A DNA stretch of 64,000 nucleotides from Hemibagrus wyckioides (Eukaryota; Chordata; Actinopteri; Siluriformes; Bagridae). The stretch spans positions 23,003,780 to 23,067,779 of the forward strand of contig NC_080710.1 of the NCBI RefSeq assembly GCF_019097595.1. Direction: 5' to 3'. Below the pieces are notes generated by a model. That model was not told the origin of the DNA and ran no database searches. It worked only from the letters and a program-made list of their open reading frames with translations. The translations under genes were made by a program, and so were the position numbers. Numbering within the stretch: the first letter of the stretch is position 1; each line of letters starts with the position of its first letter. Below, piece after piece: positions 38,209 to 64,000 of the stretch.

Positions 38209-39630
38209 CCTTATTTCTTGAAATTGTGATTATGGCTTACAGATAAGGAAAACCCAAAATTCTGTGTCTCAGAAAATTAGAATATTACATAAGATCAATA
38301 AAAAAAGGATATTTCAAAGAGAAATGTCAGACTTCTGAAAAGTATGTTCGTTTCTATGCACTCAATACTTGGTTGGGCCTCCTTTTGCAAAAATGCGTCG
38401 TGGCATGGAGGCAATCAGCCTGTGGCACTGCTCAGGTGAAATGGAAGCCCGGGTTGCTTTGATAGCGGCCTTCAGGTCATCTGCATTGTTGGGTCTGGTG
38501 TCTCTCATCTTCCTTTTGACAATACCCCATAGATTCTCTATGGGGTTCAGGTCAGGCGAGTTTGCTGGCCAATCAAGCACAGTAACACCATGGTCATTGA
38601 ACCAGCTTATGGTACCTTTAGCAGTGTGGGCAGGTGCCAAGTCCTGCTGGAAAATGAAATCAGCATCTCCATAAAGCTTGTCAGCAGAAGGAAGCATGAA
38701 GTGCTCTAAGATTTCCTGGTAGATGGCTGCGTTGACTGTGGACTTCAGAAAACACAGTGGACCAACACCAGCAGATGACATGGCAGCCCAAATCATCACT
38801 GACTGTGGACACTTCACACTGGACTTCAAGCAACATGGATTCTGTGCCTCTCCACTCTTACTCCAGACTCTGGGACCTTGATTTCCAAATGAAATGCAAA
38901 ACTTACTTTCATCTGAAAAGAGGAATTTGGACCACTGAGCAACAGTCCAGTTCTTTTTCTCCACAGTCCAGGTAAGACACTTATGACGTTGTCTCTGGTT
39001 CAGGAGTGGCTTGACACGAGGAATGCGACATTTGTAGGCCATGTCTAGGATTCATCTGAAGCTCCCCCAAATTCTTGAATGGATTTTGCCTGACAATCCT
39101 CTCAAGGCTGCGGTTATCCCTTTTGCTGGTGCACCTTCTCCTACCACACTTTTTCCTTCCACTCAACTTTCTATGAATATGCTTGGATACAGCACTCTGT
39201 GAACAACCAGCTTCTTTAGCAATTACCTTTTGTGGCTTACCCTCCTTGTGGAGGGTGTCAGTGACTGTCTTCTGGACAACTGTCAAGTCAGCAGCCTTCC
39301 CCATGATTGTGTAGCCTACTGACCCAGACTGAGAGACCATTTAAAAGCTCAGGAAACCTTTGCCGGTGTTTTGAGGTAATTAGCTGATTAGGGTGCGACA
39401 CCATGACTTTCCAATATTTAACTTTTCACAATATTCTAATTCTCTGAGACACAGAATTTTGGGTTTTCCTTATCTGTAAGCCATAATCATCACAATTTCA
39501 AGAAATAAAGGCTTGAAACATTTCACTCTATGTGTAATGAATCTATATAATATATGGGTTTCACTTTCTGAACTGAGTGACAAAAAATATTGACTTTTTT
39601 CATTATATTCTAAATTTTGAGATGTACCTG
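38209..39630 (-). mobile_element. Tc1-type transposon nested in the hAT-like element
   Basis: The right end is complete, ending gagatgtacctg before TA (39631-39632). An internal direct/inverted repeat block (gataaggaaaacccaaaattctgtgtctcag) occurs near both ends in opposite orientation (38241 onward and up to 39477). The left end lacks the outer roughly 105 bases present on the right. Minus-strand transposase remains lie inside. Confidence 0.82.
38362..39304 (-). pseudogene. Tc1 transposase pseudogene (frameshifted)
   Basis: It starts at the Met of MGKAADLTVVQK (39304) with the helix-turn-helix (KEAGCSQSAVSKHIHRK). A deletion with a frame change occurs around 39010-39045, just after KNLGELQ. 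The catalytic half then continues in another frame: Asp in FSDESKF, Asp in FQQDLAPAHTA, Glu in LNPIENLW, with 34 residues between the last two, ending KGGPTKY. All three catalytic residues survive, but the joined protein cannot be made. Confidence 0.88.
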
Positions 39631-40439
39631 TACACATCTATGTGTATCCACTCATGCACATTTCAATCAAATGGTCTGTAAATAAAGACTGGTCAGAAAA
39701 AAAAAATCTAACCTGCTTTAAAACCCAGCTACACAACTGTAGCTGTACAACCACCCAACAGCAACACTGCTTTAACAAAGAGTTATATATATTTCCACAA
39801 TTCATTTACATCGTTTTAATATGCATTTACACCATTGTCCAGGATGCTTCCTCCTGTGTGCAATGCGTTGTGGGCAATATTACCCATTACAGTGTGCATT
39901 GTTCTGCACTTTGAATTTCTACCGGAAGTAGTAGACCATCCAGGAATTTTTGGAATACTCTTTTCAGTATACTGAGATTTGGGGCATACTAATTCTATTT
40001 TTGAATACTATTTAGGACACATCGTATGAGAATTTGGACACAGCATACGTTTTTGTGTGTTAACTAACATCATTACCAATGTGTTGGTGGTGTATAATAT
40101 ACAAAGCATATCTTCGTCCAGTTTGTCAGCAATTGATCAATTGAGCAATTGAGTTAAAAAAAAAATTATGGAAAACCACTGAACTTTACAACATGATTAA
40201 TGTAACTACTTTCTACTCAATGACATTGACAGAAATGTAGTGGAGTAAAAAGTAGAGTATTTGTCTTTCAAATGTAGTGAAGTTAAAGTAAAAAGTATCC
40301 AGAAAAAATAATACTCAAGTAAAGTACAGATACTCAAAAAGTGTACTTAAGTACAGTACTCAAGTAAATGTACTTCTTTACTGTCCACCTCTGTCATACT
40401 GTTTCAATTCATTATCGTATCTCAGTGGTTAAGACATTT

Positions 40440-40596
40440 TACATTTACATTTTAAAGCATGAACAGTTGCCCTTATCCAGAGAGACTTTATCTCATTTAT
40501 ACAACTTAGCAATGGAGGGGCTCAAGGTCCCAGCAGTGGCAGCTTGGGATGCTGGGAGTTCAACTCTTAACCTTCCAATCAGTAAGCCAATGTCTT
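40440..40596 (-). repeat. tRNA-derived SINE, minus strand
   Basis: Read on the minus strand it has the tRNA-like head ending in 'ggttaagagttgaactcc' and the tail 'cttatccagagagact' in reverse. It lies head to head with the next SINE. Confidence 0.7.
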
Positions 40597-40751
40597 AAAC
40601 ATTTCCTTGGACAATGGACTTCTGCTCAGAAGGTCATAGGTTCTAATTCTAGCACTGCTGGACCCTTGAGTAAGGCCCTTAACCCCAAAGTGCTTAGTTG
40701 TATAAGTGAGATAAATGTTAGTCACTCTGGATAAGAGTATCTGCCAGAATG
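40597..40751 (+). repeat. tRNA-derived SINE, plus strand
   Basis: tRNA-like head (ggtcataggttctaattc), middle 'gacccttgagtaaggccctt', and tail 'gtcactctggataagagtat' followed by 'ctgcca'. It shares its tail with the copies near 16900 and 58470. Confidence 0.8.
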
Positions 40752-41339
40752 TAACGTCATGAAATTTATGGTCACATCTGGATATCAGACAGTCACAAAC
40801 ACATAGGGATTTAAGATGGAAATGTACTGTGAAAAATATTAGAATCCTAGATCATGTGTGTGTGTGTGTGTGTGTGTGTGCCAGAGATAAGTTCCTAGAG
40901 GTTTACTCACATGTCCTGCTGTAAATCTGTCATGTCAGGCCTCTGACGTCAGTAGAGCTGTAGGATAAAATTGCTGCTTTTCGTACTTTTGCAACACCTT
41001 ACTCTCAGTATCATCAAAAATTTCATAAGCACAGCACAAATTGAGCACTTCCCCTTGGCTGTTAATGTCACTGATTTAAGTCACATTGTTGTGTAACAAG
41101 AACACATCTTTGATTACCAAGTGGAAATTTGAGAAAAGAACATCCTGATCATGACCTATTATTTCTTAAGCTACTTGTTGCAGCAGTTGTAGTCATTGTC
41201 ATATTTTAAAAGCTATTGAAATTTGCTATTGTAACGTTTTATGCATACTATATTAATATTGGTTAATCTATAAACATAAAACAATGAGTAATTATTCTTG
41301 AATTTAATTCTTGAATTATTATCAGTGATTCACAGATTC

Positions 41340-41640
41340 ATTCTTCTTCAGTGAGGGCTTTATCATAACCAAGGTTGCAGTGGATCCAGAGCCTGTGTGA
41401 CGTTGGAATACACCCTGTAAGGCACACCAGTCTGTCACAGAGCACAGTCCATCATGTACACAGTCACTTAGATATAAAGGCAGTTTTAGTATAGCCAGTA
41501 CTTAGCATGTTTTAGAGGTGGGAGGAAACCAAAAAACCTAGAAGAAACCCACAGAGACACAATCAGAACAAGTCAACCTCAACAAAGACAGAAGCCTGAG
41601 CTCAGGGTTAAACCAGGGACCGCCACTGATAAAACGTGCC
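41340..41640 (+). repeat. Diverged LINE-like dispersed repeat
   Basis: Text such as 'ggttgcagtggatccagagcc', 'acaccctgtaaggcacaccagtc' and 'gaggtgggaggaaacc' follows a common teleost repeat (LINE-2-like 3' part). The same family recurs, better preserved, at 57781-57990. Confidence 0.6.
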
Positions 41641-42579
41641 ATGTATTAATATTTGGACCTTTCTCATACATTTCTGTTCAAATGTGGTTCAGGTTAGTTC
41701 ATAATTCAGTTTAGTTTCACTTTACTTCCAGCCTACACAGCTATACCTGTTGTGTATGTTTCTTTTATCTAATTTTATAGACTATAATGCTTCAGGCATC
41801 ACTATGATGTCCAGTACCTTGTAATCTCCTTTTATTCATCTTTAATCATAGCTGATAAGGCTCGTCTAACGGTTAAGCCTGACATTTCTCTGCTTTCTTG
41901 GTATTTGGTGAGATTGTTGAGTGACAAAAGAAAGAAGGATGTATTCTGCTCCTTCTGTACAAGCTTGAACTGAGATACTGCTGTTTTCAGTGCAGTAGGC
42001 ACATTAAAAGCAGATGCAAATTTATGCAATGATTATAAACCCGTCCCCTGTTTGGAAGTGGTTTAACACAGAGAAAAAAACATCCTGTGACATGACCCTG
42101 CCCTGTACAAACATCACAGTTAGTTCAATTTCATTTATTGACAGTCCACTGGCCACGTGAAATTTGCGTAGAAACTTTAAATATACATAAGGTTCACAAT
42201 TTCACAATATTGATAGCCCTATGCTTCACTTCAATACTTCAAATTATTGTTTGTTTGTTTGTTTGTTTGTTTTTTGTCTTCAAGGTCTGATATTGCAATA
42301 CACTTTTAATGCTCTGGGTAGTGGTCGCTCCTAGAAAAGTGAAGAAGTTTATCCAAGTTCATTCCTTACTCACTTCCCTTTTACACTTCCACTTGGAACA
42401 ATCCATTATTCTAGGGGCCCATCGTTTTACATCACAGATACTACTAAAAAAACTTACTCAACCAGTTCGTAGTTACTTTATTAGTGTTGTGTTTTTTACC
42501 AATCTAAAACATATTGTCGGATAAAATGTATTACTCAGGATCGAGTAATTGTTCCGTTTTGCCTTTCAGACGTTGCGCG

Positions 42580-42752
42580 TGTGAAGCTAGAACATGGACG
42601 CTACCAAGTAGAAGTGGGTAGGGAAAGTGCGTTGCGTTGAATTAGGATGTTACCTTCCAACTGCAAGCCGGTTGTTCGGCATCCTTCGGGGAATCGTACC
42701 TTCCAAATGGATGAGAGATAGAGCGAATAATCTCATCAACCTAGTTCACTCG
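42580..42752 (+). other. pi4kb: Candidate 5'-UTR exon of pi4kb
   Basis: A GC-richer stretch with a strong donor, CACTCG|GTAAGAG, at 42752-42753. The first coding exon of pi4kb has an acceptor (catatag, 46757) twenty-one bases before its ATG, so an upstream non-coding exon is required. The right border is set by the donor; the left border is nominal. Inference from splice consensus. Confidence 0.45.
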
Positions 42753-43481
42753 GTAAGAGATGACGTCTGTGTCTTTCAACTAGTTATAATACGTCAAGAA
42801 GAGAAGTATTTTGTTCATGCCATCGTTAGTCAGCTAACCTGGTGATGCTAAGCTAGCTTTGCTCGAGCTGTTTTAATCCTCTTGGCCGTCTTTCTGAGGT
42901 GAACCAGCTATCTAAAATAACTTCCTCTGGCTATATTAAGTTCTAGTTCGGTATATGTTGTGGTTGGAAGTCATAAATTGTGATTGTAGAAAATAGTTTT
43001 AGGGGTTTATATCGACGTTGGCTTTGCTAAGTTAGCTAACCTAGTTAGCGATGTCGCTTCGATGCTAGCTTGAGTGAACGCAACATTTTCCATCGGCCTG
43101 CTTTCGCTACAGTCATAAAGCCGCACCGACTGAATCACCGCCAGAGCTACCCTGTTTAATTGGCATAAATAACTTTTGTTAATTGTTAGCAATTGTGTGT
43201 ATGTGGTGTTTGTCATCTTGCTGGATAAACAGTTCTTGCATGAGCAGTAATCTAACTAGGTTAGCTAGCTCAGGCTAGCGTCATTAGCACTGTTTTGTAG
43301 CTAGCTATAGCGCAGTTTCTTCAGATTAAATATATATGACTTTTGTCTATAAATGTTGTGTGATTTAGTTTAGTAGTCTAGTAACTCGTGTGAGATGATT
43401 GGTTGGTGTATAATATCCACCAGAGAGGTTTTGATCACATTTGTTTCATTAACGAAGTCAAATATTTTCAACGCACATAAG

Positions 43482-44068
43482 CACGATATTGCCAAAAGTT
43501 TTGGGACACCCCTCCAAAACATTGAATTCAGGGGTTGGGCTCGGCCCCTTGGTAAAAGGAACTCTTAATGTTTCATCCTACCAAGGCATTTTGGACAATT
43601 TCATGCTCCCAACTTTTGTGGGAACAGTTTCAAATATTCTGGGAAGGCTTTCCACAAGGTTTAGGAGCGTGTTTATGGGAATTTTTGACCATTCCCTTAG
43701 AAGCACATTTGTCAGGCACTGATGGTGGATGAGAAGGCCTGCCTTACAATCTCCACTCTAATTCATCCCAAAGGTGTTCTATCAGGTTGAGGTCAGGACT
43801 CTGTGCAGGCCAGTCAAGTTCCTCCACACCAAACTCGCTCATCCATGTCTTTATGGACCTTGCTTTGTGCACTGGTGTGCAGTCATGTTGGAACAGAAAG
43901 GGGTCATCCCCAAACTGTTCCCACAAAGTTGGGAGTATGGAATTGTCCAAAATTGTCTTGGTATGCTGAAGCATTAAAAGTTCCTTTCACTGGAACTAAG
44001 GGGCCAAGCCCAACACCTGAATTCAATGATTTGGAGGAGCGTCCCAAAACTTTTGCCAATGTTGTGTG
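43482..44068. mobile_element. Fold-back Tc1 element with two like ends
   Basis: Both ends carry the same Tc1 terminus (gatattgccaaaagttttgg and its mirror). The left arm (to about 43637) and the right arm (from about 43912) both run inward through the same transposase part (T-L-N-x-S-x-Y-Q, 'gggaacagttt'), in opposite directions. Between them is the C-terminal coding part, mainly antisense ([12 protein letters not shown] on the minus strand). It lies in the probable 5'-UTR intron of pi4kb. No functional protein. Confidence 0.8.
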
Positions 44069-46777
44069 TATAATATTTTGTTGGACCGCTTTCTCTGTGA
44101 ATTTTCCACCCACAGAGGCTGCAGTTAAAACAGATTTAAAACATAGCTAGTTTTAAAAGAGCAGTTAATGAGACGCCTATGATACTGATCATTAATATAA
44201 ACGCTTTAGACTTTGATATTAGTGGATTGTAATCTTTAATAAAGCCAAATAAAGGTTAAGTGACAGGGATTTCATTTTTGTGCTTCTGTTATTGTTGTTC
44301 ATCATCATGGCAGGCCTTGCTTGCCAGAAACTAGGAAAGATGATCCGATTCAGGTTTTTTCTCTCTCTGTGCTCATTGTTGTGTGAGGTAGATGTGGTGT
44401 CGTCTGTCAGCGCCAGAGCCTCTTGAAGCTGTTTCCATTGCAACAGGAGCCCATGTATACAGGAGTACTGTGGTTATAGCACACACACACAGCTGGGCTT
44501 TCAGTATTGCAGTAAGTCATCTAACATTGTTATAGACGCCCACATGGAAGTGGGGAAGATAACGTTATAATCTCATCACTGACACAATGACTTTAAGTTG
44601 AGCTCCTCTGTTGAATCAGATTGTTTATAAATGATTTGTCTTTGGTTTCTGATGAGTGTATTTAACTTTGTCACATCTTGGCTTGATTGAGATGATCTCA
44701 ATTTCTTTAGCCAGTTTATTTACCCGTAAATATCTGATGTTTAATCATTTAAGTTGAAAGCTTGAGCCCTTCTTGTGTAAAAGCCTTGATCAAGGCGTAG
44801 TGTTCATAATGACTAGTCTTGTACTGTATCTTTAAAGATGAAGGGAAGAAATCTTTTTATATACACTTCTTCTATCCTCACTTCCTTTCCATATTTATAT
44901 TGATTGAGATTTGACACCTTTCTCTATCTTATAATGACCTTCTGATGAAAAAGCATAGTCTAGGGAAGTTTTAAGCACTAGACAATTCAGTGTAGTTGAG
45001 AAAAGTGTGGTTAAGGGGAAGTTTCCTCACATGGTCACAGTAACATTTGCATGAAAGCTCAGATCACGTGTGGTGCTAAGATCAGGTTTCTGAGGGTGAG
45101 AGAGCTTTACGCTCAAAAGGCACAGAATTGTCATAGACGTGACAGGACGAACTCTGCAACAAACCTGTGGAAATCAAATAAACATTTTAGATTTTAACGA
45201 AATGTGTTGTAAGTAATTCTTGTGAAATCTTTTTCAATGAAACTAGAGCACGGGTGTTTTAAATGAAGGCGTTAGTTACGTACAATTGTGAAGTGTAGAA
45301 AAGAGAGGCGAGGAAAAGAAACAAGGTCAGAGGTGATAGTGATATAAGGGGAAGGGTAAGTAAGTAATGAGGTAGATACTGTAACTCCAAAGTCTAGGTG
45401 CCACAGCACTTAATGATCTGCTCACTACATAGGCTAGTCTGGTCTTGAGCACTTTGTTTACTTTAAACAGAAAACACGTTTTTTTTGCGCAAGAAAGACA
45501 GGGCAGTTAGAGTTCATATTGGAATGCAAACAGAGCTGAGGTTTGTTCTGAAGTGTTTCAGCCTACAGATGGGATTCAGCATTAAAGAGGGAACGCCCAC
45601 AGCAGCCATTTCGAGGGTCACAACAAAATGAAATGATTAAATGCCTTTTCTTTTCGGGGTGCTCTGGTTCAGCTAGGGGACACTTTGCTTCTGAGATCCT
45701 TTGCACTAGACATGTTGTACCTATTACTATGAATTAAAGATGGCCATGTTTTAATGCTCCCTTGGGGAGAGCCCTCAGCTTGCACATTTGTGTTTGTTTG
45801 CATTTCAATTTGCATTTGTTTGCATTTAATTTTCTGACGAAAACTAGGTGGCATTGTAGGTAAATCATTTCAGGCTAAGTCTGTCTGTTACTAAGGCGCA
45901 GTATACTGATTTTTGATTACGTCAGCCAGAGAAGAGCACTGGTTTCAGACTGTTGCTATGATTTACACTTTCAAAAAGACCATTTGATGGAAAAACTCAT
46001 ATTCTCAGAGGCAGGCTGCATGGCAGCAGCTCATCATTGCATGAAAACTTGGAAGCATTTTTCAACAGTGTATGTTAATGTTGTTTTGGATGGATTGGCA
46101 TTCACACTACAAATATAACATGTCCTAGAATCACCTCCACAAGGTGATCCTGACCTTGATCCTGACGTTTTTGGTCTTTTCATGTGTGATTACCAGAAAG
46201 AGATGTTAATACCAAGTCTGGCAGAGTCTGTGATTGGTTCAGAAGAGATTTTCTTTTAATTCCATGATGTTAGTTCAGCTCACAGCTCCCTCAACGCCAT
46301 TCTGAGCCCTGAGCAGTGCAGTGTCTTACTTCTTTTTGAATAAACTTATGAAACATGAAGAACATGATGCCTTTACCTGTAGGGCCCACTGGTAAAGCCA
46401 TGCTGGGAAACTTTATCCTTTGAGCCATCGGTGTAACAGCCATAAGAAGGACAGGACTATGCAGAGCTTTACGTGTAGGAAGGAGTAGGCTGGTTTACCC
46501 AAGATGACGCAGTAACACATTGTACCTGAAGGAGAGTGTGTAATGTGAGATGAGTGCATTGTGTGTGTGGACTCTAGCAGCAGCATGATTTATTTGCAGT
46601 TTATCTTTTTTGACAGGTACAGTAAATGGGTAGTTTGAACAGATAAGATTTTTTTAAACAGATTTTGTAAACATTTTAGGATTAAGCTAAACCAAGCCAA
46701 AGTGACCTGATGGTTTTTTTTTCCCTCATTTTGTCCCCTTCACTTTTTTACATATAGAGGCCTAAACATATCTGGCC

Positions 46778-55887
<9,110 letters not shown>

Positions 55888-57530
55888 ATGTGGTGTGAGA
55901 GCAGACTCGAACATTATGACTAGGGAAAAGCTGCACCGCTTTCAGAAGCCACTACCATGCCCTTTTGCAACCTTTCTGTTTTCAACATCCTAGCGTGTTT
56001 GTACAACAAGACTGAGTTTTTGATGGATTTTATACCCTCTAAAGAGGTCTCAGCTGTGAAATTTCGCATAGTCTTTTTTCCTTAAGGCCTTCCCTCAGTT
56101 TCAACGCTTATTCCTTTCCTCAAAACGTATTGTTTCTCTTGGAATCTGGGATATCTTTTTTGGAATATGCTTTTATCCACTATCCTAGTGCCTCCATTGA
56201 CTGCTCAGACTCCAACGGCTTTTGTGTTTCATAAATGTGCTGTGTATCTACCGTCTAAGATTCGAATTGTTCATGTTTTCATGTGAACAACCTACAGCTT
56301 TCACGCCTACACATAATGCAATCCCTGCTGAGACAACTCAACAGTGCACAGAGTCCTGTGTTGAGTAATGCACATTGTGTAAAAGGGAAAGAGGTATAAA
56401 CAGCACATATTCATCGGTGGGTTTCGTCTGATCAGTGTTATTTTAGATGCAGTTTGAGAGAAGCAAACACTTCTTTCAAGTCCAGATGTAAAATGTTAAG
56501 CTAGCTGATGCTGGTTGAGAGACTCTTCAAAATTGGCCTCTCAAAGAGGCACAAACTCTTTTATTAAAGCCTTTAATTTGGCTTTATTTGACACTTAATA
56601 CATACCTGCTGTCAAACTTGCCAAGTCCCAGATAGCCACCTTCATACTTTCAGCTTCACAGAGGGGAAACCCCTCCACACTGATGCAATAAAACCTTTGA
56701 CATTTTGACTTAAAGAGAAGAGATTAACTAAAAGTCACATTCTAACCATTGTAAGTATTAAAGAGTGACATGACAGAGCAAGAGTCAAAACACTATTTAT
56801 TGCTTATTTACAGTTACTTGCATTCTCATGTACAACAAGGATGGCTGTTTTTTGTTTGTTTGTTCATTTCAGTTTCTTTTTTCTTTTTTTGAGTGAAAAT
56901 TTATGATTCCTTAGTGTGTACAAATGTACATAATATAAATTTTAAAGTTCAAAATGTACATGGACTTTTTTCTTATCAGAATAATGGGGAGCTGTGCTGA
57001 AATAGCTTGGCTACTGAGTAGCTGAGTTACTGGACAGGAAAGGTTCATGAGATGGCACTAATGTGAGTGAGACTGAAACTTGTGTAAACTGATCAGGTAA
57101 TAAGAAAAACAAAAACCTGCAAATAAATGAAAGAACCTGGTGCATTATTAATGCTTAGTTTTACATTATTAAATGCCACTACATGCACACATTTAAAAGA
57201 CGATTATTAATATTATTATTATTATTTTAGAGACATGACCTGAGCGTTCCATTAACAAGACCTGTTCCTTCTATCTGTAGAAAACGTTTTAATTCACCTT
57301 ACCTTTTTTATTTTTAGCGCAAGCCTCGCTCTTGTGAATTATTCAAACATATTTGACTTTAGGAGTCTATTCATCTGTCTTCACATTTTAAAAACTCTGT
57401 TTTTGTGTTTGTTTTGTTTTTTTGCTTTCTTTGTAACATGTTTGACGGACCATCTCTCACAATCATGTGAATGAACTCCCCTAACTTGTGAATGTTTCTT
57501 TGTATAATAAATTAAATGTATCGGTTTCAT
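55888..57530 (+). other. pi4kb: 3' UTR of pi4kb
   Basis: About 1.6 kb without genes between the stop codon and an AATAAA at 57506-57511. The sequence is AT-rich towards its end and has several ATTTA-like and TTTATT stretches. Assigned by position and poly(A) signal. Confidence 0.6.
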
Positions 57531-57589
57531 GTCACGAGTGTTAATGTCCACTGCGGTGCTGTCATAGTGTCAACTGCATGTTTTGAGTG

Positions 57590-57700
57590 TTTTCCCTGCT
57601 CCCAACACACCTGATTGAACTAATTAATGAATTAGCAGCATTTCCTGTGTTGACCTGGGTGTGTTGAAGCAGGATAAACACCAACATGCAGGAAATTGTG
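57590..57700. repeat. Short dispersed fish repeat
   Basis: Text such as 'caacacacctgattgaact' followed by 'aattagcagcatttcctgtg' and 'gtgtgttgaagcagg' is a common short teleost repeat, probably a non-autonomous DNA element. Ends are approximate. Confidence 0.5.
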
Positions 57701-57780
57701 ATTTGGGATAACGAAAAAGATGACTTGTAGCAAGAAATCTTTGTATGTGGGCACATAAGTGGTAGAGGGTGGCAACTGCC

Positions 57781-57990
57781 ATTTTTTTTTATTGTCTGTA
57801 CCGCTTATCCGATCTATCCTCGGGTCACAGGGATCTCAGGCGTCATCGGGCATCAAGGCAGCATACACCCTGGACGGAGTGCCAACCCATCGCAGGGCAC
57901 ACACTCATTCACTCACTCATGCAATCACACACTACGGGCAATTTAGAGACTCAAATCAGCCTCGTAGCATGTCTTTGGACTGTGGGGGGA
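57781..57990. repeat. LINE-2-like 3' fragment
   Basis: Carries 'caccctggacggagtgccaa', 'cccatcgcagggcacacac' and 'gtctttggactgtgggg', the standard text of a teleost LINE-type repeat. Related to the weaker copy at 41340-41640. Confidence 0.7.
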
Positions 57991-58319
57991 ACTGCCATGT
58001 TTGTTTAATTTAAAGTTACCAGCTCAGTTGCAACTCAGCTTGATGTCAATTCATGCAGATTTATTTGGCCTTTGAGTATAAGGAACTACAGATCTATGAA
58101 CATGAAGTTTATACAGTGATATATTTGTGTGGTGATTTATCTTTTATGCAAAAATTGGAGGGGGGGGGGGTCATATTTGGCAACGTTGTACTATACATAC
58201 TTAAGAGGTTGCCCCAGCTTTGCCACCTTGTGTCTGTATTTCTAGTGTTGAGCCTGGTAAAATGTTCAATCTTGAATCATTTGAGTACCCCTGCATTGTC
58301 TCACGGGTTTACTGGGGGG

Positions 58320-58500
58320 ATGTGTTAGCTTAGTGGTTAAGGCGTTGGCTTAATGATCACAAGGTCTTGAGTTCGAATCCTAGGTCCTTGTAGCTGCCAT
58401 TGCTGGGCCCTTGAGCAAGGTCCTTAAACCCTTAATTGCTCCGTTGTATAAAATGAGTTCAATTTTAAGTCACTCTGGAAAAGGACGTCTGCCAAATGAC
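58320..58500 (+). repeat. tRNA-derived SINE
   Basis: tRNA-like head with A box (tagcttagtggttaaggcgt) and B box (ggtcttgagttcgaatcct), then 'gggcccttgagcaaggtcct' and the tail 'gtcactctggaaaaggacgt'. It is the best-preserved head in the window and lies between pi4kb and the myosin gene. Confidence 0.88.
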
Positions 58501-58861
58501 ACTAGGGGGCGCCATTTTACAGTCTTATCGAAACTTCAGCACTTCTACCCACAATGCAGTAGTTTTCTTACCTGTCGGCACTTGCCTCTGAATTATCCGT
58601 GTCTGACTTTTCTTACGGGACAGTTACTAACGCTATCAGCTCACTGGACACACAATTGATGCACTTTTAATCTCATTCTGCGGATTTTAAAGACAGTACA
58701 GTGCATGGAATGACGGTACATTACTGTCTGTTCATGTTGATGTAACAGAAATCCGACTTTCACCTGAAACCTGCTGGTTCCTTAAACACTCCTGCAATTC
58801 TACACAGCAGTAAAGACTCCTGGGCAGGAGTGCTGGAACAGGAAGTGTTTTTTATTTCAGC

Positions 58862-64000
<5,139 letters not shown>

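Larger units (their letters stand above)
37981..40393. mobile_element. hAT-like element split by a nested Tc1 copy
   Basis: The outer ends are inverted (cagaggtgga at left, tccacctctg at right), and the flanking 8 bp are tcgtactg and tcatactg, a target duplication with one change. The arms carry the 'aagtaaaagtacagaagtact' type text of a common fish non-autonomous family. The native part is about 230 bp at left (to about 38208) and about 760 bp at right (from about 39631). The middle is a Tc1 copy inserted later. Confidence 0.8.
35204..42580. other. Intergenic region between selenbp1 and pi4kb
   Basis: After the selenbp1 3' UTR (to about 35480) this stretch is mostly mobile elements, listed separately. 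The pieces at 36250-37190 and 40760-42580 hold only simple repeats, such as tttat near 36983-37008, a GT run near 40857-40880 and gttt units near 42247-42272. No gene is seen; no RFX5-like exon, though a dispersed small exon could be missed by eye. Confidence 0.55.

Noticed and set aside
42580..42845. Short plus-strand protein MRCVELGCYLP as a gene
   Set aside because: It overlaps the probable pi4kb 5'-UTR exon and its donor; no protein similarity.
58320..58400. tRNA gene
   Set aside because: A and B boxes are present, but the cloverleaf is incomplete and the SINE body and tail follow. It is a SINE head.

Overview
The window looks like nuclear DNA of a teleost fish. It has spliced vertebrate genes with GT-AG introns, many Tc1-type DNA transposons (DD34E), tRNA-derived SINEs with a 'ctctggataagagcgtctgccaaatg'-type tail, hAT-type miniature elements and long microsatellites. 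The repeat style would fit an otophysan such as a catfish or characin, but I cannot fix the species.

Layout. 1-4200: a decayed Tc1 copy, a long inverted repeat and an uninterrupted Tc1 copy. 4867-9538 (minus): a seven-exon short-chain retinol dehydrogenase gene with an odd GA splice donor. 9600-12200: intergenic, with GACA/GATA and minisatellite arrays and a hAT-like MITE. 13060-26664 (plus): pogz. 28837-35203 (plus): selenbp1, 12 coding exons. 35.2-42.6 kb: intergenic, packed with nested transposons. 46778-55887 (plus): pi4kb, with a probable 5'-UTR exon near 42.6-42.75 kb. 58862-64000 (plus, runs off the end): the first exons of a class I long-tailed myosin closest to MYO1F. The order pogz, selenbp1, pi4kb, all on one strand, matches what I recall of human 1q21.3, but PSMB4 and RFX5, which lie among them in human, are not seen here.

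Main discovery candidate. An intron of pogz (21000-24163) carries a 1.6-kb open reading frame derived from a piggyBac transposase. A good splice acceptor lies directly in front of it (22402-22403), and its reading phase is exactly that of the upstream pogz exon. Splicing into it would join about 761 residues of POGZ (the zinc-finger half) to a piggyBac domain and stop there. Skipping it gives ordinary POGZ, whose last exon carries the pogo-derived CENP-B/DDE domains. One gene could thus choose between two unrelated transposase-derived C-termini, as in the known CSB-PGBD3 fusion. The piggyBac triad is broken (D, S, D) and a stop cuts off the last part of the cysteine-rich tail, so a domesticated or decaying DNA-binding part is more likely than an active transposase.

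All exon borders below were placed by eye from splice consensus, phase and protein family similarity. No alignment or transcript data were available.
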